Of a stretch of 64,000 nucleotides of DNA, positions 53,101 through 63,961 are shown in pieces. The notes below the pieces were generated by a model. It did no database searches, had not been told where the DNA came from, and saw only the letters and a list, made by a program, of their open reading frames with translations. This DNA is from Macrocystis pyrifera (Eukaryota; Sar; Phaeophyceae; Laminariales; Laminariaceae), in the NCBI GenBank assembly GCA_031763025.1, contig JASSKH010000031.1:4989458-5053457 (forward strand), in the 5' to 3' direction. The number at the start of each line of letters is the position of its first letter. Position 1 is the first letter of the stretch. Made by a program: the position numbers and the translations under genes.

Positions 53101-56100
53101 CCTACGTGCATCACCAGCAGCAGCGACAGCAAAGTGTTGGAGGTAGTGGTAGTAACAGTGGTGGTAGTAGTATAAGTAGCGGCAGTATATTACGGGGGAC
53201 CATAGTAAATAGGACCAACTATTGTTGGTAAAAATAGGTAAGTATATAGGTTTTTATGTATACCATAGGTCCTATTAACTATGGACCCCCGTAAAAGTAG
53301 TGTTGGTAGTAGTGGTAGCAGCAGTCGTGGTAGTAATGCTAGTAGTAGTGGTGGTGGTAGTAGTAGTAGCACTAGCAGTAGTAGTGGTAGTAGTACCGAG
53401 AATACCCTGATCCTTCTCTCGCTGTCTCTATGGTTCTATCGACGACAACGTCAGATGATACATCACTTTCTTAGCCCCCCCCCCCCCCCCTTCCACCTCC
53501 ATCCACCCCCCGCCCTCCCCCGCCCCCCCTGCCAATGATCCATCCGGGTTCCACCTGTACTCCCTGGTGTACCTTTGTGTATATGCTATACACGGTATCT
53601 GCTGTTTTGCGTTGGTTCTCCGGCGGTCGCAGGAGGATAGACCCGCTGGACGAGGGTTACATCCTGCGGCTGTTCGAAACGCCGGACGTTACGGTCGTGA
53701 TCAAGGGGCTCGCCAACGGCCTCGACCCTCACCTGTGGAACACTCGGTATCTCGCCGAGCGATGCGGAGAGATCATGTGGGTCTAGTCGACCGTCGGTCA
53801 TGTTTGACGGAGACGATGGTTGGCGACGACAATGGTGTGGCAGCGGGTGTTGCACTCTTGTACCCCCCCCCTCCGACTACGGGCCATGAATGACATGAGT
53901 ATCCCCGCCCCCCCTCCCCGCCAAATGAACATTTTTTGTAGAGTTTCTCAGGCGTTTTTCCGGACGGAAACTGTGACATTAAGCCTTTATACGAATACTA
54001 CTGCAAAAGCACGCCGCTTTGGCTGTGTAGTTCCGAGTATTACATTAACAACTTGTTCCCGGAATGTAGGCGCAGTGCTTATAGCCTCCTACTAGTCCAG
54101 CATTCCGACGTTATCACTCATCGCGGCTTCCATCCCCACCTGCGGTTTCCCCCTCCCCTCCTTCAGAAAAGCCAGTGGCCCACCGTCGGTATTATCCGCT
54201 TTTGGGGAGACACTGGTTGCAAGTTGAGCGAGATCATTTTTTGCAGCTGTAAAAGGTTGAGCGCGCGTTCCACCTCCCCCCCCCCGCCCCCCTCTCCTCC
54301 CTCCCCACCTTAAAACCCCCCCGACCATGCTTCCCTCTTGTGTTGTCCTCGCGAAAGGTACCACAACTTCCGTCGGTTCTTTAAGGCCGAGGGAAAACCC
54401 GAGGAGGCGTTTGTTCCCGTCCCCGAGGTGGAGCAGGCGTGGACCTCGATGCGCCTGCACGACTACGTGCGGTGAGCCTTCCTCGTTACCCGAGTGTCCG
54501 AATGCCATACTCGTGGACCAGCTTCGACAACGTAGTTGGTAGGTCGCATAAAGTTCTCCTTAGGGCTTCCTTCCGAGAAAATTTCCCAGCAAGCAGTGGA
54601 CTTCCGAGAATTTTCCCGGCTGGCAGTCGGGGTTATGACTAGGGTTTATTGGGTTAGGGGTTACTGTTGATAGTTAAGTGGTACTGTTCTGGACGGAAAT
54701 GTAAGGACCGTTCAGTATGCGTATTACTGCGTGAGCATTGGTTATATTTTTTTCCACAGAGTGGTATGTTCCAACCCTTTTGTCGAACCTGGGCCAAGGT
54801 GTGTTGTACACAGCTCTCTCCAAAAGCCCACTTGTTTTTTTCATCTGGAAATATCACATTGACGCCAATGTGAAGACATCGACGTGGTTAGGGAAGGTTC
54901 GTTGCGGTCCGCCGGCTGTCTGTCTACGGCGGCGAGCGGTGAGTTGGTGCAAACGTTGACAGCTGTTGGTTGTGGTGGTAGTGGTGTTGGTGTTGGTGTT
55001 GGTGTTGGTGTTTGTGTTGGTTGTTTTTTTGGTGTTGCTGGTGTTGTAGTTGTTGGTGGTGTTGGTGTTGCTGATGTCGATGTTGGCGGTAGCTTTGGCG
55101 ATGTTGATGGTGTTGGTGTTGGTGTTGGTGATGATTGTTATGATTGTTGGTGTTGGTGATGGTTGTTGGTGTTGGTGTTGGTGCTTGTGTTGGTGTTGGT
55201 GTTGGTGTTGGTGTTGGTTTCGGTGTTGATTGCGTTTATGCCGGTGTTAGTGTTGGCGTCTGTGTTTTTTGTTTGTGTTTCGTTGTTCCAGTTGTTGGTG
55301 TTTGTGTTTGTGTTCGTGTGTGGATGCTTTTTTCCGTGTTGGTGTTTGTGTTGGTATTGTTTTTGTTGCTGGTGATGGTGTTGATGTTTTTAGTGTTGGG
55401 TGTTGGTGTTGGTGTTGGTGTTGATGTTGGTCGTGTTGGTGCATGTGTTGGTGTTGGTGCGGTGGTGTTGATTTTGTGTATTGTTGGTGGTATTTGGTGG
55501 TGTTATTGATGGAGGTGTTGGGGCATTCATCGCCAAAAAATAGTCCGAGGCCGTAAGAAATCTTGAACGTTTTGGAAGGAAAAGTGGTAGCGCCACTCCC
55601 CTCTGTGCCGCAGCTGAAACCTGTTGGCGTAAGCTCGCAGCTTCTTCGTCCTGTGGCGGCGTAGGTAGACCAGGGATGAAGGAGGGCCTACGTTATCTTG
55701 TGAACTCCTTCCAAGGGTATGGCGATGGACTGTCTTGCACCGAGTGCGTTTTTGTTTATTGTAAAAATGCAGTAGGAGCCCACGTGACTATCTGCCCTTC
55801 TATTTCTGCTTTGCGGTCCTTTTGTCGCCAGGTATCTGGACGAGCGAGCGGTGGCCGCGCGGTCGAGGGCGAGCGCTTCCTCCTCTGTCGCATCGTCTTC
55901 CTTTGATGCTGCCGGTGCCGGTGCTGGTGCTGCTGTTGCTGCCGCTGCGGCTGACCTTAGCTCAGCAATGCGGCTGAACAGCGCATGCAAGTCGAGAGAA
56001 GTGGAACGAGAAAGAGAAGCAGAGAGAGAAAGTGGAGGAGGAGAGGATGGCGAAGGGGGGACAGGAGGAGGAGGAGGAGCAGTGGAAGGTGGAGGGGGGG

Positions 56101-57505
56101 CTGCAGGAAGGACGGGCATGGAAGTGGACGAGGCCGAGGGGCAGAAGCAAGAGCCGTCTACGATAGTATCGGTGCCGACGGCGGCGATTGTGGTGGGTCC
56201 AGAGACTGCGACGAACCCGCCCGCGGTGGTTGTCGTAGCATCGCAGGAGGAAAAGGCGGGAGCAGAGGGCGGGGAAGGAGGTCACGCGTCCCCGGATCCC
56301 AGGGTCGATGCCATGGATGTGGACGAGGCAGGCCCTGCCAACGAGAAGGAGGGGAAAGTACTCGGTGGCGGCGGCGGCGGTGGTGGTGGTGGTGGTGGTG
56401 GTGAAGACGGTGGTGTTGTTGGTGAGGGTAGTGCAGGCGGTGGTGTCATTATGGGTGATGGTGATGGTGGTGGTGGTGGCGGCAGCGTTGATGGTGGTGG
56501 TGGTGGTGGTGGCGGTGGTGGTGGGGACGGGGGGGGGGTGATGGTGGTGGTGGTGGCGGTGGTGGCGATGGCGCTAGCAATCGCGGTCGCGGCATGCCTG
56601 CAGGCAGGCGCAGGGGCAGCAGCAGCAGCGGCGGCAGCAGCAGGAGCAGCAGCAGGAGCAGGAGCAGCAGGAGCAGGAGCAGGAGCAGCAGCTGGAGTAG
56701 CAGCGGCAGTGAACGCGGCACGGCGGGGGGGGCGGGGAGGCAAAAAGGGTCGGCGTGGCGAGGGGAAAGAGCCCAGCATGCAGTTCACTAGCTTCGACGG
56801 AAGACCGCGCACGGTTAAACTTTTGACCGAGTCGGTATACCTTACCGACATGGACTTGACCAGGTGGGCAGGACAAAAAATATTTTAAGTTTTCCGTCAG
56901 TGTTTCAGTGTTTCAGTGTTTCAGTTTTTCAGTTCTTGTGTTTTTGCTTTTTGTTTGTTTGTTTTTTCTCCTGTTTCTTTTCCCGTTTTTTATGTCGTTT
57001 TTAGCGTTCCGCTCCTGTTGCTTTTTCTGTTTTTTTCTTGTTCTGTTCTCTTGTCTGTTGCTCTTGTCTGTTGTTTTTGTCATTTTGTTCTTCTTGGTTT
57101 GTGCTTGTTGTGTTCTGTTTATGTTTTGGTCGTTTTTGTTTCCCCTGTTTTTGCTTGTGTTTTTTTCGTCCTTTTTGTACGGATATCATTGGTTGGAACG
57201 CCTCCAACGAGGGCGGGATCCGGGGGGAGTTATATATGACTGGGGTGGCGTCGACGCCCGGCGGCGTATCGTTGAAGAACATTTTGCACGAGCTTGGCGG
57301 CTTTGTCTCCCGGCCAGCATGGTGCCCCCCCCCTTCATACGACTCGCCGGACGCCTCATGGCGCTTCGCGCTTGGTGCAAGCAATGTCTGCTACAGTAGG
57401 TCGGTGAAAACCCGACATGCTCCGTCCCGGCATTGTAGAGATTCGAGGGTCTATGGTCATACACTGCGGCCTTGCATGAGATCGAGTACATCTCTCCTAT
57501 CGAGT

Positions 57506-57536
<31 letters not shown>

Positions 57537-60500
57537 ACCACCGCCCCCCCCCTCCCGTGTTAGCCTGAGCGGGGTGTGGGGTAGTGTACGCCATGGTTCG
57601 CGGTGCGAAGGCGAACATAGGTGTGCAGGCGGTGCTGTGAGCCAAGCAAGCGCCTCGCTTGACGACCTCGCTTGACGCCCTTCTGGGGTTGTTTTTCTCC
57701 GTCATCGCGTGACGCCACCCCGCTGTCTCTGGAGTGACCACACCGGAAAATAAATCAATTTCAGTGACGCGTTCATCCTTGTGCAAGTCCGCTTCACAAG
57801 CGGTTCTTAGTAGGATGCAGCTCACCCTTTATGCAACTCGCTGAACACCTCACAGCGCTTCGCTCTTGGTGCAAGCAATGTCTGCCTGGTCGGTGAAAAC
57901 CCGAAGTCCTCCGTCCCGGCATTGTAGGGATGCGAGGGTCTATGGTCATACGACTACGGCCTGGTGGCTGTGCATGGCGTAACCATACCCCCCCCTCCAC
58001 CCCCGCGCCTTAGCTAACCCTTCATGCGACTAGCGACTAGCCAGACACCCCACGGTGCTTCACGCTTGGTGCATGCAATGTCTGCCTAGTCGGTAAAAAC
58101 ACGACCTGCTCCGTCCCTGCATTGTAGGGATGCGAGGGTCTATAGTCTTACGACTACGGCCATACATGACATGAGTATACCCCCCCCTCCGCTCCCGCGC
58201 CTCACCCCCGCCCCCCCCCCTCTCTTTTTTTGTGTTGGCGATCTCCGGCTCCCACCAGATACCTTCCGGAATGCGCGAACAATCTTTCCCGCGAGTTTAA
58301 GATGGATTTACTGCCGGGTGGATCCTTGTGTGCTATGCAGCACATGCCTCGCGAGAGTCGGCCGTTTTTTGGGCCTAACCTGTACATGACACCTCCTGGA
58401 AGGTGGGCGGAAGTGGAGGGGGGAGGGGAGGAGAGGGGGGGGCAAGGAGGGGGGGGAGGGGATAACTTGTTTATGGATTTTTTGTTAGTAGAGGGAAGCG
58501 AGTTTTTTAAAATATCTAGGCAGGGTGAGGCATGTTTGGTTTTTCTTCGCTTTTTCGGGGAAGCTTGTGCTTTTCGGTCATGAAGCAGGGTGGCGGCTAC
58601 CGCGCGTGGGCGCTCCTGCGCCTGAACATGGTTTTTCGAGGTGCGTGGGGCAGACGTTAGTAGCTGAAACTGCCGGCCCATCGAAGATAATCTGCCGCTC
58701 TGATGTGAGAATCCCCCTCCCCTCCTTCGCCCCCTTCTCCTTGGTTCTCTCTCTCTCTCCCCCCCCCTCCCAACTCCTCCCCTCTTCCCCTTCCGGCTAA
58801 CGCCCGCTGTGACCCTGAACGAGCAGTTGGACTCAATTTCACCAGGATGGCAATGGCACGGTGGATTCGGCGCACCAGTGCCTTGTCGGTCGTAACCGTG
58901 TGATCATGCTAAGGCGATTGGATAAAGAGGAGGACAAACGCACGGCGCTCAGGATACTCTCGGACGGCGGCGGCGGCGGCGGTGGTGGTGGTGGTGGAGG
59001 TAGTGGAGGAGACGAGGATAGCGATGTGAGTCTTGTGCAGTGTCAGGGAAGCGTAGCGTAACACTAATCGTGTAGTGGGAGTTGTGGTGGTTTGCGGTGG
59101 CGGTGGTGGTGGCTGTGTTTGGTGTTGGTGTTGGTGTTGGTGTTGGTGTTGGTGTTGGTGGTGGTGATGGTGGTGGTGGTGGCTGTAGTGGAGGGGACAA
59201 GGGTACCGATGTGCGTCTCTGTGTTGTGTTGGAAACGAAGCGCCACCGATTGTTTAATCAAGACGAAGTGCCGTCTATTGCATTGTAGTAAGTATGGTTG
59301 CCTCCCCCCTTACCCCCCCCCCCCCGGCCCCCGTCCCTCCTCAACCCCTCCCCCCCCCCCCTCCTTCCTCCCCACGGCGTCCGTACGACCACTACAACTT
59401 TTGTTTCTCGAAGCAACACCGCTCGGGGGGGGGGGGGGGGAGGGGGGGGAACGGCGAAGGTTAGGGGACGCGCCGACGATGGTAACGGCCGGTGGTGGTG
59501 GCGGCCGTGGCGGCGGCAGCAACAGCGGCAGCGTGATAGATAGGACTAACACTCGCCGGGTGTCGAAGGAGCGAAACGGAGACGTGATCTTGGCCGGGGG
59601 GGAGAGTGGGGGTGGGGGCGGGGGCGGGGGAATGGGAGGGGCAGGGGGAGGGGCAGGGGCGCAGGATGACCCGCTCTACAAGCTTCCGCATGGTCCGGGC
59701 CGGAAGCCGCCGTGGCCTTCGGATGAGGCAATAGAGCGCCTGCGGCAGGTGTGGGAGGGACATGGAGCCATGCTTTTTTACGTTTTGTTTTCGTTTTTGT
59801 TTTTGTTTTTGTTCATTATCGTTTTTTTTAATATCTTGTTTTGTTTTTAGATGGTATTTCACGTTTTGCACTTTCTGGTAGACATTAGTATTAAGACAAA
59901 TCGACCCTTATATTTCCGTCCACACAGGTATCTAGACACCGAAAAAAGAGAAGGGGTGCACAATTTTCCACCACCACCTTATAGTCGTGCATTGTTGGGA
60001 TGGGACGATACGCGTTTTTTCAGGGCTGCTGATGGGCCAGGTCAAACCTCGCGGGTCAGGTCGGGTCGGGTCGGGTGTGGGTGGCCCGACCCGATCCGCT
60101 ATAATTTGAAAAACGTCCTGACCCGACCCGACCCGACCCGACCCGACCCGACCCGACCCAACCCGACCCGACTCGACCCGGCCCGTGGTATCTCGAAAAC
60201 TTCCTGACCCGACCCGCGTGTCAGGTCATGACCCTTGAATAGTCTTGTTTTGTAGGTATGTGAAGGCGCTCGTTTGCCGGGGTTGGGGCAGCTGGAATGT
60301 GATCTCTGTCACGTTCCTCTCTCCTTTGTCGTTTTTTTTTTAGGAGGGAGACTACACATGTGCAAGTCTGCGATTACGGTCAAAGGCTTGGGGACGCGCG
60401 GGCACCTGCCTCGGGCGTATTGTCCCCCACTCCTCGGTTTGGCCGAGAATATACCCTTCTTTAACCGTTGCCCTTCGATGATTGCCGGCCTCGGTCTCTA

Positions 60501-63500
60501 GGAACCCCCCCCCCCCCCCTCTCCCCTCTCCCCCCTGCCCCCGTCCGCACGTTTTGCGAGGTTCGAGACGTCCCTTTTCCTTCTCCCTCCTTCGATTCGT
60601 GCGATGTTGTTTGTATTCGTCTGCACCCCCCCCCCCCCCCCTAGTCGTCTCGGAAAGGATGCGTGGTCAATGGTCAAATTACTGAGGCAACCAACAGATG
60701 TGTGCGCCCCGGTTCCCCCCCCCCCCCCCGCCCCACCCCACTCCAACCCCGCCCAGGCTTCCCCCACGCCCCCACCCCACGGCACCTCAACCTACCCCCC
60801 CTCCCATAGCCCCCACCCACCCGACCCCAACCCCCAACCTACACCCCATCCCAACCCTTCTCAACTCCCACCCCAATCCCCACCCCACCCGCCCCCAACC
60901 CCCTTTGTTGCGTGCTCGATTGGTGTTTTTATTTTGTGTACTTTGAACCTGTTCCCAGCTGAACTTCTGCCCGAGCGTGTTCACCCTCGAGCCCGGGGAA
61001 TTCGTGCACATCAACAAGGGCCGCTTGCATGCCTTCAGGAAGGAGAGGCCTCTAGCCCACGTGAGTTTTTGTCTCTCTCCTCGTGTCTTTTAGTAGGTGT
61101 GCGTGGTTTGTGTTTATGTCTGTGTTCTACCCGTGCGTCTGTCTTTGTGTTATTGTGCGCCTGTCTGGTTATCTCTCAGCTTCGCCAGTGTCTTTGCGTG
61201 GGATGTGTCTTCTTATACCGGCACTGCATCAGAGCTTTATGCACCTACTGTAAAACTTATAGCGTTAATATCTGTGTACTGGCATACGCATACCTTGTAG
61301 CCCTTTTCGAGCGCCTCCCGCCTCCGCACCGCGATGAAACACAGGCCTTTCTTTGAGGGTCAGCAGCATGTTGTGCTTGCCAGTCAGGTAAAATCGTAGA
61401 TTCTTCCCCGCGTATGTTCCCCGTACCGAGTATGCACCCTGTGCTTGCATGGCAAACCGGCAGGCAGCACCCCCCCTGTCGCCCCTCCCCTAGATCTATT
61501 AACACGCGCAGACACACACACGCTCGATACCCCCGCGCCCGCCCCCCTCCTTCCCCCCCCCCCCCCCCCCCGCTCTATCCCTTGACTTGGTAAAATTCTG
61601 CGTTTAAGGCAGAGAGCACCCCCCCCCCCCCCCAACCCTCCCCTCCTGTATACCCCCCCCCCCTCCCCCAACAAAAGTTTCTATTACGGGGGGGGCATAG
61701 TAAATAGGACCTACGATACACACAAAAACCTATCTATTTCCTATTTTTACTATCAATATTTGGTCCTGTTTACTACGGTCCCCCGTAATACGTAATCTAC
61801 GGAAAATAACGTTGGGGGCGCCAAAAATGTTGGCGGTGTCTCTATTAGGATTGGGGAGTGTGCTCCGTCTCTAAAGGGATGCGTGGTCAATGGTCGTATT
61901 TCTAAGGCAAGCGACAAAATGAGTACGCTCGCTCCGTCGCGGATTTGTAGGGAAGCGAGGGCCTATGATAATGTGCCTACGGCCATGCATGGCATGAGTA
62001 CATCCCTGCCCCCCCCCCCTCCCCACCCCCACGTAAACCGGAGCTTGATTTCCCCCCCCCTCCTCCCCAACCTCCCCTCCCCCACCATCTCCCCTTGTCC
62101 CCGGTGTATCGTTTGATGACCGCATCCCAATTTTTAGGAAGACCCCGGCTCGGTGTGTGTTTCCGTGGCGTGGGACTGGGTGTTCAAGGGAGTGAGCAAG
62201 GAGGGATGCAAGGAGGAGCTGGGTTACGCGTTGCGGTGCTCCGACGATAACCGAAAAACCAGCGCTGGGTCCCTGGCGCCGGTCGAGACGTGCCTTCTGC
62301 AGGTGTGTCGTGTTGCGTTTGGTTTCGCGTTTGGCTTCGCGTGGGCTTCGCGTAGGCTCCGCGTAGGCTTCGCGTAGGCTTCGCGTAGGCTTCGCGTAGA
62401 CCTAGCGTGGACTGTGCGTAGGGCTAGCGGAAGCTCAAGGTAGGCTTTGCGCAGGTCTAGGGGAGGCATAGCGTAGCCTATCGCGGGTTTACCGTGGGGT
62501 TAGTTAGCTTTGGCCTAGGGTAGGCCTTGCGTAGCCTTGCGCAACGTAGCGTAGCCTTGCGCAACGTAGCGTAGCTTGGCGTAGCTTACCGCAGCTTAGC
62601 ATTGCCTAGTGGCTCGCGTTGCCTAGCTTAGCGTAGGCCTAGCGTAGCCTCGCGTGGGCCGAGGGTAGCCTAGCTTAGCGTAAGCTTAGCGTCGCGTAGC
62701 CTAGCGTAGACCGAGCTCAGCCTACGTCGTGATACATTGTGTTTCGCTAGCCGTAGCGAAGGCCTTGCCTTGGGTTGGTATTGCGTAGGCCTTGCGTGGG
62801 CCTTGCGTAGTGTTAGCGTAGGCTTGACGTTGTGTAAACATAAGTACAAGCGTAAACACGAGCATAAGCATAAAGCATAAGCGTAAGCATAAGCATCAGC
62901 ATATGCGTACGCGTAAGCATAATCATACGTAAGCATAAGCATACGTAAGCATAAGCATACGTAAGCATAAGCACAAGCATACGTATAAGCCTAAGCGCAA
63001 GCATAGGCATCAGCGTAAGCATAAACATAAACATAAGCGTAAGCGTGAGATAATAATCGTAAGCATAAGCTTAAACATAAGCATAAACATGAGCGTAAGC
63101 ATAAGCGTAAACATAAGTATTAGCGTAAGCAAAAGCATGAGCACCAGCATAAGCGTAAGCGTAAGCGTAAGCATGAGCATAAACGTGAGCGTAAGCATAA
63201 GCGTAGGCATAAGCGTAAGCATAAGCGTAAGCATAAGAATGACCGTAAGTATATGCACAAGAATCAGCAAAATGAATATTTCATCAGCATGAGAAAATAA
63301 ACACGAGCATCTTTCTCTCTCTCGCGTTTTTCTTTCTCTCTTTCCGTTACCTCGACGCCCCCCCTCACCCCCTCGTTCCTTTTTTGTACGCACCAACTCC
63401 ACCGTGCTGCAGGCGGCAAAGGCCTCGCTCGCCAGCCTTCGAGTGCATGCCCTCCGCAAGCACGCAGCAGACCGTTCTCCTCGGCTATCACCGCTGCCGC

Positions 63501-63916
63501 GGCCGCCGTCGCCACCGCCCCCCTCGCAAGCACCAGCACTAGGTGAAACATCAGCAGCAGGCAGTTTTGAAGGACCACCAGCAGCATCAGCACCAATAGC
63601 AGCAGCAGCAGCATTAGAAGCACCACCAGTATCAGCACCAATAGAAACATCACCAACAGAAGCGGCAGCAGCAGTGACGGGGGGTCTTCCGGAGAAGGAG
63701 AACAGCTGGACCTCGCTTCAGCCGCCGCCGCCATCATCTACCGCGGTGTCTGCGCCAGCGCCAGCGGCGACAGGTGCGACGAACGAGGCCGCCGCAAACG
63801 GAGTGTCGTTCATCCCCTCCCGCGTTCCTATCGCCACCTCTACCTCCACTCCCACCCTTACCCCCGCCGCCGCGGTGGCTGCCGCTGTTGCGCCAAAAGA
63901 CGCCTCCGATCCATGT

Positions 63917-63961
<45 letters not shown>

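Noticed and set aside
55144..55509. 121-codon Val/Gly-rich frame
   Set aside because: Reading of the GGTGTT hexamer tract within a JmjC intron.
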